This document shows, piece after piece, positions 7,533 to 15,337 of a stretch of 64,000 nt of DNA; position 1 is the first letter of the stretch, and each line of letters starts with the position of its first letter. The stretch covers positions 49,694 through 113,693 of the forward strand of contig JBOGOC010000063.1 of NCBI GenBank assembly GCA_050747525.1. The letters run 5' to 3'. The stretch comes from JBOGOC01 sp050747525. Its GTDB lineage: Bacteria; Acidobacteriota; Polarisedimenticolia; JACPZX01; DASXTC01. Under the pieces are notes generated by a model that ran no database searches, was not told the DNA's origin, and saw only the letters and a program-made list of their open reading frames with translations. A program made the translations under genes and the position numbers.

Positions 7533-8789
7533 TCAACCTCTGAAGATGGTCACCACCGCCGTCCGGTCGTCGCCGCCCATGTTGGCAGCCAGACAGATGC
7601 GCGGCGGGCGCGGGACCTGGTAGTCTCCGGCCATCCCCTTCATCTGCCGGTAGATCTCGACGGCCTGCTTCACGCCGGTCGCCCCCACGGGGTGGCCGAA
7701 GGCCATCAGGCCGCCACCCGTGTTCACCGGCAGCCTGCCATCCAGCATGACGGTGCCGTCCTTCACCAGGCGCACCCCCTGGCCGGGGCCGGCGAAGCCC
7801 AGCGCCTCGTACATCTGAATCTCGGCGATGCTGAAGCAGTCGTGCACCTCGGCCAGCTGCACTTCGGAGGGATCGACCCCGGCGTTGCGATACGCCTCGC
7901 GGGCCGCGGCGGCAGTCGTCCCCAGCGAGGTGAAGCTGCGGTCGCCGTCGAGCGGCGCGGTGGCGTGGCCGTAGGCGGCGATCTCCACGGCGCTGTCCTT
8001 CTTCTTTCCGAGCATGGAGAGGCCCCGCTCGGACATCAGCACGGCCGCCGACGCGCCGTCGCTCACCTGGGAGCAGTCGCTCACCTTCAGCCACTCCTTC
8101 AGCTCGGGGTTCTCCAGGAACTGTGGATTGGCGTCTGAAGCGGTCCGGGCCTGCTGCAGCGTCATGCGGAACGCCCGCATGTGCGCGTAGGGGTTGCGCG
8201 ACGCGTTGTCGTAGGCCTTCACCACCACCGTCGCGATGTCGTCCAGGGAGACGCCGTACGACTGGCAGTAGGCCTTCATCCGCCGGGCGAACATGGCGGG
8301 GAAGGTGAAGGGATCGATCGCGCGCTCGGTCGCGTAGTGCGCCGCGCGCGCCAATGCATCGGCGCCGTCGCGCGCCGACAGGGTGGTCTGCACCTCCACG
8401 CCCGTCACCAGCACGACGTCGTAGCCCGCGGCCACCGCGTCGATGCCCGCCACCAGGGCGAGCCCCCCAGAAGCGCACGCTCCCTCCACGCGGGTGAACG
8501 GCTTCAGGGCGAAGGAGGGGTGCGCCCCCGCCAGCAGAGCGTTGAGATGCCCCTGCTGGACGAAGATCTCGCCGGTGAAGTTGCCCACGAACCCCTTCTG
8601 CACCGTCTCGGGAGGGACACCCGTGCGCTCCAGCGCGGAGAGGGTGGCGCGATGCAGGTGCTGCCCGATGGTGGGGTTGGCGCGCTTCCCGAAGTCAGGA
8701 TGCCCCTTCCAGATGAAGTCGGGATGGTGCTTGCCGATGAACGGGGTATGATCTCCACCCACCAGATAGACAGGACGGGTCGGCTTCAT
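7533..8789 (-). CDS. thiolase / acetyl-CoA acetyltransferase, SCP-x type
   Basis: This 418-residue thiolase-fold enzyme carries the active-site cysteine Cys105 in VEGACASGG, the VHDCFSIAE motif with the histidine and second Cys region typical of SCP-x-like thiolases, and the C-terminal GGGLMAFGHPVGATG histidine motif. It would form or cleave beta-ketoacyl-CoA. SCP-x-type members often act with small OB-fold (DUF35) partners, but none is next to it. Start ATG at 8789 lies 4 bases after the upstream glycosylasparaginase stop, so the two form one transcription unit. An in-frame ATG 18 bases upstream is also possible. There is no strong Shine-Dalgarno. Confidence 0.88.
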   Translation of the reverse strand: MKPTRPVYLVGGDHTPFIGKHHPDFIWKGHPDFGKRANPTIGQHLHRATLSALERTGVPPETVQKGFVGNFTGEIFVQQGHLNALLAGAHPSFALKPFTRVEGACASGGLALVAGIDAVAAGYDVVLVTGVEVQTTLSARDGADALARAAHYATERAIDPFTFPAMFARRMKAYCQSYGVSLDDIATVVVKAYDNASRNPYAHMRAFRMTLQQARTASDANPQFLENPELKEWLKVSDCSQVSDGASAAVLMSERGLSMLGKKKDSAVEIAAYGHATAPLDGDRSFTSLGTTAAAAREAYRNAGVDPSEVQLAEVHDCFSIAEIQMYEALGFAGPGQGVRLVKDGTVMLDGRLPVNTGGGLMAFGHPVGATGVKQAVEIYRQMKGMAGDYQVPRPPRICLAANMGGDDRTAVVTIFRG

Positions 8790-8793
8790 GGCG

Positions 8794-9846
8794 TCATGAT
8801 ACCGCATCCTGCCTGCGGTACAGCCAGGCCCCCTCCAGAACCCGCACCTGCCGGCCGTCGTGCACCGTGTAGGAGCCCCCGCCGTAGATGGACGCCATGG
8901 CATGGCGGCCCTTCTTGTCCAGGACGTAGAACGAGACGTTGAAGTCGGGGCGCCCCTGGGCGTTGCGAAGCCGCGGAAGCTTCGTGTGGTCCACGATCCA
9001 TTCCAGGACCTTCAGCGCGGCCTGGTCGGGAGGCATCCCGCGCCGCAGGTTCTCCACCACCGAATGGCTTCCGGCCGAGAGGATCACCGCCTCGCCCCGC
9101 CCTACCGAGCCGCACGACCCGAAGTCGTTGTCGGTGTAGAGGCCGCATCCGATCAGAGGGGAGTCTCCCACGCGCCCCGGCAGCTTGAAGGCCAGGCCCG
9201 AGGTGCTGGTGCACCCCGAAAGGTTGCCGGCCGCGTCCATGGCGCTGCAGTGGATGGTGCCCTGCACCTTGAAGTACTCGCGCACCTCCTTCGACCATTC
9301 CTGCTGGGGCGGCGGGATCCAGTCGTCCGTGTCCGAGAGAGTCTGCTTCCAGTGCAGCCAGATGCGGCGCGACTTCTCGGTGAGCAGGTTCTCCTCGACG
9401 AACCCCTGCGCCCGCGCGAACTCCAGCGCCCCTTCCCCCACGAGCAGGACGTGATCGGTCTGCTGCATCACCAGGCGCGCGACCCGCGACGGGTACTTGA
9501 TCCCCCTGAGGGAGGCCACCGCGCCCCCCGTTCCGGTCGGCCCGTGCATCACCGAGGCGTCCAGCTCGACCACCCCGCGCTCGTTGGGCAGCCCCCCGTA
9601 GCCCACGGTGATGTCCTCGGGGTCCTCTTCCACCAGGTTCACCCCCGCGACGACGGCATCCAGCGCATCGGCGCCTTCCTTGAGGTGTTTCATGACCATC
9701 TCGGCGCACGGTGTCTTGTCCTTGCTCACGATGACGATCGGGCCCGACCCAACCTGCGCGGGGGCGGTCTGCGCCAGCCTCCCCGCCGAGAGCGCCAGCG
9801 CTCCCGCGCCGATCCCCGCGCACTGCACGAAACGACGTCGCTTCAT
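8794..9846 (-). CDS. Tat-exported N4-glycosylasparaginase / isoaspartyl peptidase-like Ntn-hydrolase
   Basis: A 350-residue protein of the T2 family. It begins with a twin-arginine signal (MKRRRFVQCAG, hydrophobic ALALSAG). The self-cleavage site is Gly196-Thr197 in VQGTIHCSAMDAAGNLSG: Thr197 becomes the N-terminal nucleophile after autocleavage into alpha and beta chains. Downstream GRVGDSPLIGCGLY is the conserved substrate-pocket segment of glycosylasparaginases, including aspartate binding. It would remove Asn-linked sugar or act on beta-aspartyl peptides in the periplasm. GGAGGACC stands ahead of ATG 9846. The coupling with a thiolase is odd, since no shared pathway is obvious. Confidence 0.87.
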   Translation of the reverse strand: MKRRRFVQCAGIGAGALALSAGRLAQTAPAQVGSGPIVIVSKDKTPCAEMVMKHLKEGADALDAVVAGVNLVEEDPEDITVGYGGLPNERGVVELDASVMHGPTGTGGAVASLRGIKYPSRVARLVMQQTDHVLLVGEGALEFARAQGFVEENLLTEKSRRIWLHWKQTLSDTDDWIPPPQQEWSKEVREYFKVQGTIHCSAMDAAGNLSGCTSTSGLAFKLPGRVGDSPLIGCGLYTDNDFGSCGSVGRGEAVILSAGSHSVVENLRRGMPPDQAALKVLEWIVDHTKLPRLRNAQGRPDFNVSFYVLDKKGRHAMASIYGGGSYTVHDGRQVRVLEGAWLYRRQDAVS

Positions 9847-9884
9847 GTGTGGTCCTCCACGATGCGCGCCATTGTACTCATGAC

Positions 9885-9906
9885 GCCGCCTGGAGGCGGC
9901 TATAAT
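9885..9906 (+). promoter_or_regulatory. -10 box with adjoining inverted repeat upstream of alkaline phosphatase
   Basis: A consensus TATAAT occupies 9901-9906, 38 bases before the phosphatase ATG. Immediately before it lies a perfect inverted repeat GCCGCC-TGGA-GGCGGC (9885-9900), which covers where RNA polymerase would contact the spacer and so could be an operator. No good -35 box is seen at 17 bases, consistent with activator dependence. Confidence 0.45.
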
Positions 9907-9943
9907 CGCGTGCCGCGGCTGCCGTGATCACAGGGGAGACGAC

Positions 9944-11428
9944 ATGCGGAGAGGGATGAGGGGGCTGATCGCAGGGTTGACCTGTGCGGCCGCATGCGCC
10001 GTGTGGCTCGGTGCGGCGGAGCCGCTGGTCGATCCACGGACGCCGTCCGACTGGTTCGCGCAGGGACTGGAGGCGGCCCGGAAGGCCGCCGAGGGGGCCC
10101 GCGTGAAGCGGCCCGCCAGGAACGTCATCCTCTTCGTGGGCGACGGGATGAGCCTCACCACCGTGGTGGCGGCCCGCATCCTCGAAGGGCAGCGCGCCGG
10201 CTCTCCGGGAGAGGAGCACCTGCTGGCGTTCGAGAAGCTTCCCTTTTCGGCGCTGGCCAGGACCTATGCGATCGACGCTCAGGTAGCCGACTCGGCCGCC
10301 ACGATGACGGCCATGGTGACGGGGGTCAAGACCCTCAATGGCGCACTTTCCATGAGCTCCGACGCACGGCCGCTCACCACCCTGCTGGAGATCTTCGAGA
10401 AGGAAGGACGCAGCACGGGCGTGGTCACCACCACCCGGCTCACGCACGCCACGCCGGCCGCCTGCTACGCGCACATCGCAGGACGGGAGGCGGAGTCGGA
10501 CGCCGGGCTTTCCGACGAGGACCGCGCCGCAGGGGTCCCGGACATCGCGCGCCAGCTCGTGGAGTGGGGGAGCCGGCCAGGCGACGGCCTCGAGGTGGCG
10601 ATGGGAGGAGGGAGAGGCAACTTCCTCCCGCAGCAGGAGGCCGATCCGGAGAGCGGCTCGCCAGGGCGCCGGAGCGACGGAAGGAACCTGGCGCAGGAAT
10701 GGGCGCGCCTGCCGCGCTCCGCGTACGTCTGGAACACCGCGGGGCTGGACGCGCTCGATCTCTCGAAGATCGACCATCTGCTGGGACTCTTCGAGCCCTC
10801 CCACATGGGCTACGAGACGAGCCGGGCCTCGGACCGTGGCGGAGAGCCCTCCCTGGCCCGGATGACGGAGCGCGCCCTGGACATCCTCCAGCGCAACAAG
10901 CGCGGGTACTTCCTCATGGTGGAAGGGGGGCGCATCGATCACGCGCATCATGATGGAAACGCCTACCGGGCGCTCGACGAAACGATCGCGTTCGCCGCCG
11001 CTGTGGAGGTGGCCCGCCGCAGGGTGAGCGAGAAAGACACCCTGCTGGTGGTCACCGCGGATCACGGCCACGTGCTCACGTTCGCCGGCTACTCGGCGCG
11101 CGGCAATCCCATCCTCGGGCTGACAGGCTCTCCGAGTGATCCGCGCGAGACGCTCGACGGGCGTCACTACACCACGCTCGGATACGCGAATGGCCCGGGG
11201 GCCATCAAAGGTGAGCGCCCGGATCTCCGCGACACCGACACGACGGCGCGGGACTATCTGCAGCAGGCCACCGTGCCGCTGGAGTCCGAGACCCACAGCG
11301 GCGACGACGTGCCGGTCTACGCGGGCGGGGCGAGAGCGGCCCTTTTCCACGGCGTCATCGAGCAGAACGTGATCTTCCACCTGATCGTGGAGGCCGCCGG
11401 GCTGAAGGCGTCGCCGCCAGGGCGCTGA
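9944..11428 (+). CDS. phoA: alkaline phosphatase (PhoA family)
   Basis: A periplasmic metal-dependent phosphomonoesterase of 494 residues with a signal peptide (~residues 1-25). Metal ligand Asp67 is in FVGDGMS; the phosphorylated nucleophile is Ser117 in VADSAATMTAM, in the usual DSAA(T) context. Later zinc-binding motifs include GRIDHAHHDG, the VTADHGH motif, and the terminal HSGDDVPVYA. All ligands of a bacterial alkaline phosphatase are present. ATG at 9944 has GGGGAGA upstream. It is divergent from the glycosylasparaginase gene; expression may depend on the inverted repeat next to the -10 box. A PHO box was not recognised. Confidence 0.93.
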   Translation: MRRGMRGLIAGLTCAAACAVWLGAAEPLVDPRTPSDWFAQGLEAARKAAEGARVKRPARNVILFVGDGMSLTTVVAARILEGQRAGSPGEEHLLAFEKLPFSALARTYAIDAQVADSAATMTAMVTGVKTLNGALSMSSDARPLTTLLEIFEKEGRSTGVVTTTRLTHATPAACYAHIAGREAESDAGLSDEDRAAGVPDIARQLVEWGSRPGDGLEVAMGGGRGNFLPQQEADPESGSPGRRSDGRNLAQEWARLPRSAYVWNTAGLDALDLSKIDHLLGLFEPSHMGYETSRASDRGGEPSLARMTERALDILQRNKRGYFLMVEGGRIDHAHHDGNAYRALDETIAFAAAVEVARRRVSEKDTLLVVTADHGHVLTFAGYSARGNPILGLTGSPSDPRETLDGRHYTTLGYANGPGAIKGERPDLRDTDTTARDYLQQATVPLESETHSGDDVPVYAGGARAALFHGVIEQNVIFHLIVEAAGLKASPPGR

Positions 11429-11432
11429 AGCG

Positions 11433-11461
11433 AAAAAGCCGCTCCGGGATCGGTCAGCGGC
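11433..11461 (-). terminator. intrinsic terminator of the kelch-type remnant
   Basis: On the minus strand GCCGCT...AGCGGC (arms 11456-11461 and 11438-11443) is followed by TTTTT (complement of 11433-11437). It overlaps the stop codon of the kelch remnant at 11454, so the terminator survived while the gene decayed. Confidence 0.7.
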
Positions 11462-11874
11462 CGATGCAGGCCGCGCGGCCCGAGCTAGGCCGCCATCGGT
11501 CCCCGGACGGATCGTATCGTCCTCCCTCCGAGCCGTTCCAGACGATCATCTCACGCCCGGTCCACACGGCCACGCTCAGATCCCACGTGCCGTCCCGGCC
11601 GGGCGCTCCTTGGAGAGAGATGGGTGTCCACTCATCGGTGAGCGGATCGTAACGATCTCCGGTGGAGCCCCCCACACCATCCCAGACGATCATCTCCCGG
11701 CCCGTCCAGATCGAGGCGTGCGCGCTCCGTCTGCGAGGGCTTTGCGCGAAGGTGCCGTAGTGCGCTCGCAGGAAGGGTCTGAGCTGGAAGGGTGGCTGCC
11801 TGACTGCCCGCCAGGTCCAGCAGGATCAGCAGAGGCAGGGACGTCAGTGCTCGGTGAAGGCACCGCCCTGACAA
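11454..11874 (-). pseudogene. degraded exported kelch-repeat protein
   Basis: Two frames read in series look like one broken gene. The upstream frame (from 11874) has a signal-like start (ALTSLPLLILLDLAGSQAA). About 150 bases later the coherent reading continues in a different frame with kelch-type blades: HASIWTGREMIVWDG, GDRYDPLTDEWTPI, VAVWTGREMIVWNG, GGRYDPSGDRW. These WTGREMIVW and RYDP.TD.W motifs mark the kelch/galactose-oxidase-like beta-propeller repeats common in secreted proteins. A propeller needs six or seven blades, and only about two remain, followed by a stop and terminator. It is thus both frameshifted and shortened by an internal deletion. Function is lost. Confidence 0.6.
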
Positions 11875-11932
11875 GGGCCTTGTTTGCGAAGCCCGGCCGG
11901 CTCTTCTACAGTGTTCGTTAGAAGTTGAAAGG

Positions 11933-12012
11933 GATTTGCGGCGAATGGGAACTTCGAGATAGAGCCTGGAGAAATTCAGGCCAACTCAAAGAAAGCCTGT
12001 TCGTCGCAAATC
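11933..12012. repeat. 80-bp nested imperfect palindrome
   Basis: GATTTGCGGCGAA (11933-11945) and TTCGTCGCAAATC (12000-12012) are inverted copies with one mismatch in 13. Inside is a second inverted repeat around CCTG/CAGG with GAG/CTC flanks (11963-11988 region). The right arm is followed by CTTTTTCC on the plus strand. The stretch is richer in A/T than its neighbours and lies between the kelch remnant and the hydrolase. It may be a structured RNA, a terminator-like element or a small non-autonomous repeat. Confidence 0.55.
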
Positions 12013-12063
12013 TTTTTCCGCGACTTCTTCCCCCACGATCACTTCCTGTGACATCATCGTCCC

Positions 12064-12918
12064 ATGAGGCACCGCGTCGTGACGATGGCCGTCCTGGCAG
12101 CCTGCGCACTCGAGCCGGCCCGGGCGGCGGACCAGGCGAACACCTTCGTCCTGTCCGACGGGGTCCGCATGGCGTACGTGGTCAAGGGGACGGCCGAGCC
12201 CGCCCTCGTGTTCGTTCACTGCGGCAATTGCCGGATGGAGATATGGAGCGAGACCCTGGACTCCTTTGCCGGGGCGTTTCGCGTGGTGGCCATGGATCTG
12301 CCCGGTCACGGACGGTCCACCTCGAAGCCCGAGCGCATGACCATCCCGGGCATGGGCGCGGCCGTGGCCGAGCTGGTGGAGCACCTGGGCCTGAAGAAGG
12401 TCGTGCTGGTTGGCAATTCCCTGGGCGGGCCGACCGCGCTGGCGGCGGCGAAGCGGCTGGGGAAGGAGCGCGTGGCCGGCGTGGTGGCCGTCGACACGCT
12501 GCAGAACGTCGAGCTGGTGTGGCCCGAGGAGAGCTTTCGGAAGGTGCTGGAGGGATACCGTCAGGACTTCCAGGCGACCTGTAACGGGATGATGCTGGGG
12601 CTCCTGCCCACCGGCGCGTCCGACGCGGTGCGTGCCCGGATCGATCGCGACACCTGCGACGACGACCCGAAGGCGATGCTCGCCCTCATGGAAGCCTTCC
12701 GGTCCTTCGATCAGGCGGCCGCGATGCGTGATGCCGGGGTTCCCGTCCGGGCGATCAACTCGACGGCCTATCCAACATCCGTGGAGGTGAACCGCAGGTA
12801 TTCCCCCACCTTCGACGTCATCCTGATGGACGGAGTGGGACATTACCCCCAGGTGGAACGCCCCGAGGAGTTTCAGGCGAACCTGCGCCGTGTCGTGAAG
12901 GACCTGGCCGGCCGCTGA
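12064..12918 (+). CDS. exported alpha/beta hydrolase
   Basis: A 284-residue alpha/beta-hydrolase-fold protein with a short signal peptide (residues 1-21, MAVLAACALEPARA). The oxyanion segment VFVHCGNC replaces the usual HGxPG with a Cys-containing HCGNC, an unusual variation. The nucleophile is the serine in VGNSLGGPTA; a histidine lies in GVGHYPQVERPEEF. The strand-loop AMDLPGHGRS is typical. The acid residue is not obvious. Substrate unknown; esterase or lactonase are the likeliest. The ATG has no Shine-Dalgarno, and CATCAT lies exactly 6 bases upstream, so it may be leaderless. Its end is 3 bases from the converging peptide gene's stop. Confidence 0.8.
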   Translation: MRHRVVTMAVLAACALEPARAADQANTFVLSDGVRMAYVVKGTAEPALVFVHCGNCRMEIWSETLDSFAGAFRVVAMDLPGHGRSTSKPERMTIPGMGAAVAELVEHLGLKKVVLVGNSLGGPTALAAAKRLGKERVAGVVAVDTLQNVELVWPEESFRKVLEGYRQDFQATCNGMMLGLLPTGASDAVRARIDRDTCDDDPKAMLALMEAFRSFDQAAAMRDAGVPVRAINSTAYPTSVEVNRRYSPTFDVILMDGVGHYPQVERPEEFQANLRRVVKDLAGR

Positions 12919-12921
12919 TCC

Positions 12922-13176
12922 TCAGCGGCAGCTGCAGATGCGGATGGGGCAGTCGTTGTGAACGCACCGGCCCGTCCTGGGCCCGCCGCACGCGGCGTCG
13001 CAGTCGGAGTTCCTGAAACAGGGCGGTATGAGCAGGCAGCCAATCGCGTCGGGCTGGTCGATGCTCACGGGGGCGGTGGTGGGGACAGGCTGATCCAACG
13101 CCAGCGGCAGGGCGGCAACGCCTGCCAGCAGCAGGAACGCCACAGCGGCCTTTCTCATCAAGCTCGTATTGATCAT
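12922..13176 (-). CDS. small exported cysteine-rich peptide with defensin-like (CS-alpha-beta) pattern
   Basis: An 84-residue precursor: signal peptide (RKAAVAFLLLAGVAALPLA), a short acidic/proline pro-segment, then a ~40-residue C-terminal core with 8 cysteines. Spacing is C-x5-C-x5-C-x3-C-x7-C-x4-C-x4-C-x-C. The CxxxC, the GxC (TGRC) and the final CxC (CSCR) are the three elements that define the CS-alpha-beta fold of defensins; the extra pair would form a fourth disulfide. Defensin-like peptides have been reported in some myxobacteria, so a bacterial member is not unprecedented. GGAGGA precedes ATG 13176. It has its own promoter and lies 56 bases after the LytTR regulator gene. An antimicrobial or signalling role is inference. 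Confidence 0.7.
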   Translation of the reverse strand: MINTSLMRKAAVAFLLLAGVAALPLALDQPVPTTAPVSIDQPDAIGCLLIPPCFRNSDCDAACGGPRTGRCVHNDCPIRICSCR

Positions 13177-13201
13177 GACGGTTCCTCCGTAGGTTTGACC
13201 C

Positions 13202-13231
13202 TTCATAACCGATTCGCAACCCGGCAGTCAA
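13202..13231 (-). promoter_or_regulatory. sigma-70-like promoter of the Cys-rich peptide gene
   Basis: On the minus strand TTGACT (13231-13226) and TATGAA (13207-13202) are 18 bases apart. The -35 lies immediately beyond the LytTR gene's stop codon, and the start at ~13195 would give a ~19-base leader with GGAGGA. This supports separate expression from the regulator genes. Confidence 0.6.
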
Positions 13232-13232
13232 G

Positions 13233-13997
13233 TCATTCCACGGAGTCACCCATCAGCCGGCGCAGGTTGCCCCGGTAGGTCCGCGTCAGGGTGAGCTCTT
13301 TGCCGCTCTTCAGGCTGACGATGTACTCACCGGTGAACCAGGGGCGCAGATCCTGGATGCACTCGATGTTCACGATGATGGAGCGGTGAATCCTCATGAA
13401 GCGGTCCGGATCGAGCCTGGCCTCGATGCCGTTCATGGTCTCCCTCACCCGGTGGGACTGGCCGGCACGGTGGAGCAGGACGTAGTTGCCCTCGGACTCG
13501 ATCCATTCCACCTCGTCCATCGGGACGAGCGAGATGCGCCCCTCGCACCGGACGGGGAGGCGCCGCACTGCACGGCGCGGGGTTCCATGCCGCTCCGCTC
13601 TGTCCCATTCCCGATCCGCGGCGATGCGCTGCCGGGCCGCGGCGACGGCCTCGAGGAACCGCGCTTCGCCGATGGGCTTCAGCAGATAGTCGAGAGCACG
13701 CGCCTCGAAGGCGCGCAGCGCGTACGAGTCGTACGCGGTCACGAAGATGGTCACGGGCAGGGCAACGCGGCGCGCCGCCAGGTCGGCCAGCATCTCGAAC
13801 CCTCCCATCTCCTGCATCTCGACGTCCAGGAAGAGAAGATCCGGGCGGCACGCCTCGATCACCTGCAGGGCGGCCTGGCCGTCCGCCGCGTCCCCGATCA
13901 CCTCCAGGGCGGGTTCCAGGGCTGCGAGCGAGCGGATCGCCTCCACGGCAAGAGGCTCATCGTCGACGATGAGGCACCGAACCCTGTCGCCGCTCAC
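13233..13997 (-). CDS. LytTR-family response regulator
   Basis: This 254-residue protein has an N-terminal receiver domain (residues 5-120, CLIVDDEPLAVEAI; phospho-acceptor Asp in LLFLDVEM; conserved Thr and Lys in FVTAYDSY and LLKPIG) and a C-terminal LytTR DNA-binding domain (~150-250, VEWIESEGNYVLLH, RIHRSIIVN). LytTR regulators bind direct repeats upstream of targets such as bacteriocin, cell-wall and virulence genes. GTG at 13997 overlaps the kinase stop by 4 bases (GTGA), proving cotranslation is likely. The immediate downstream gene encodes the Cys-rich peptide; it is a natural target candidate. Confidence 0.9.
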   Translation of the reverse strand: MSGDRVRCLIVDDEPLAVEAIRSLAALEPALEVIGDAADGQAALQVIEACRPDLLFLDVEMQEMGGFEMLADLAARRVALPVTIFVTAYDSYALRAFEARALDYLLKPIGEARFLEAVAAARQRIAADREWDRAERHGTPRRAVRRLPVRCEGRISLVPMDEVEWIESEGNYVLLHRAGQSHRVRETMNGIEARLDPDRFMRIHRSIIVNIECIQDLRPWFTGEYIVSLKSGKELTLTRTYRGNLRRLMGDSVE

Positions 13998-15157
13998 GAA
14001 TACCCCTCCAGCGGGCGCCCGGCTCCGCGAAACGGGATGTCCAGGTGCAGCTCGGCTCCACCGTGAGGGCGTTGCATGAGCCGGAACTGGTAATCCTCTC
14101 CGTAGAGCTGGCGCAGCCGGGCGCGGGCGTTCCCCAGCCCGACTCCCGAGCCATTCACGTGATGCCTTGCCGCCTCGGCCGGGGGGCCGTCGTTGGCGAT
14201 GCGGATGTGCAGCCGTCCGCGGTCGCACGACGTCGAGAGCGCGAGCGTTCCGCCCCCGCGGTGGCGGGCGATCCCGTACCGGATGCCGTTCTCCACGAGG
14301 GGTTGGATGATCATGTTGGGGACCAGGGCGTCCAGACTCGCCTGATCGACCTGGATATCGACGCGGAGGCGCTGTCCGAAGCGCATGCTCTCGATCTCGA
14401 GGTAGGCCTTCACGAACTCGATCTCGTCCCGTAGCGAGACCTCGTTGGCCATGGACTGGGACAGCGCCATGCGCAGGAGCTCGCTCAGGCGCACGAGCAT
14501 CTGCCGGGCGGTCCTGACGTCCCTGGTCATGAGCGTCGAGATGCCGTTCATGGCGTTGAAGAGGAAGTGTGGCTGGAGCTGCAGCTTCAGGGCCTGAAGC
14601 TCGTATTCGGCCATCTGCTGCTTGAGCTCCGCTTCCAGCACCTCGCGCTGGCGGCACTGGCGGGCGTACTGAAGCGCGAGCGCCGCGATCGCGATGCTCG
14701 CGTACCTCGTGAACATCTCGAACAGGCTCGAGCGGACCAGAGACGTCCACGTCTCCAGGGATACGGGGAGCTGCTCGAGCGTGACACGGCTGACGGCGGT
14801 GCCGGAGATCATCCGGATGGCGCCAAACAGAATCACAAAGAGGACGAACCCGGCGGTGTGAGCCGACAGTGCGGCCAGCCACCGTTTCCTCGTGGGCGGA
14901 TGGCGACGGCACAGCCAGAGGACCGGGAAGGTCAGGAGGGCGAGAATCAGGCAGTTCTGGATCGAGGTCCTGATGGCCGGCCACAGCTCCACGGACACGC
15001 CTGCCGCGGTCCCGTTGAAATAGAACTGCAGGCCCATGAAGACGCCCAGCATGAGCCAGACCGCGGTGACGATGAGGACCAGCCGCGCCGCCCGCCCTGG
15101 ATGCATGAAGGAATGTACCGGCCGCCCGCCGTCCGGCTGCAGCATTTCATCCCTCAT
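13994..15157 (-). CDS. LytS/YehU-type sensor histidine kinase
   Basis: A 387-residue kinase of the His_kinase (PF06580) family. Four hydrophobic segments (~residues 25-45, 65-85, 98-118, and a less clear one near 150-165) form the membrane sensor. A short coiled coil (REVLEAELKQQMAEYELQA) leads to the phosphorylated histidine in LQPHFLFNAMN, followed by the ATP-binding domain with VPNMIIQPLVENGIRYG (N box) and GSGVGLGNARARL (G box). No extracellular sensory domain is visible, as in kinases that sense peptides or membrane signals. Partner of the regulator that follows with a GTGA overlap. The ATG follows no strong Shine-Dalgarno. Confidence 0.9.
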   Translation of the reverse strand: MRDEMLQPDGGRPVHSFMHPGRAARLVLIVTAVWLMLGVFMGLQFYFNGTAAGVSVELWPAIRTSIQNCLILALLTFPVLWLCRRHPPTRKRWLAALSAHTAGFVLFVILFGAIRMISGTAVSRVTLEQLPVSLETWTSLVRSSLFEMFTRYASIAIAALALQYARQCRQREVLEAELKQQMAEYELQALKLQLQPHFLFNAMNGISTLMTRDVRTARQMLVRLSELLRMALSQSMANEVSLRDEIEFVKAYLEIESMRFGQRLRVDIQVDQASLDALVPNMIIQPLVENGIRYGIARHRGGGTLALSTSCDRGRLHIRIANDGPPAEAARHHVNGSGVGLGNARARLRQLYGEDYQFRLMQRPHGGAELHLDIPFRGAGRPLEGYS

Positions 15158-15337
15158 GGACGTCGTCCCGTCCCACGAGATCGCTCACCGGGCTCGCGCA
15201 TGGTCCAATGGACCCCCCGTCCCCCGAAAATGTTTCCTCGTCCACGCGGAATGTCGTCGCCTCCCTCGGTGTATGGCCCCGATGACCCGCCCCGCGTATG
15301 AAGGTGACCCGGCATAGATCCGAGTGGAGGAGGTTCG

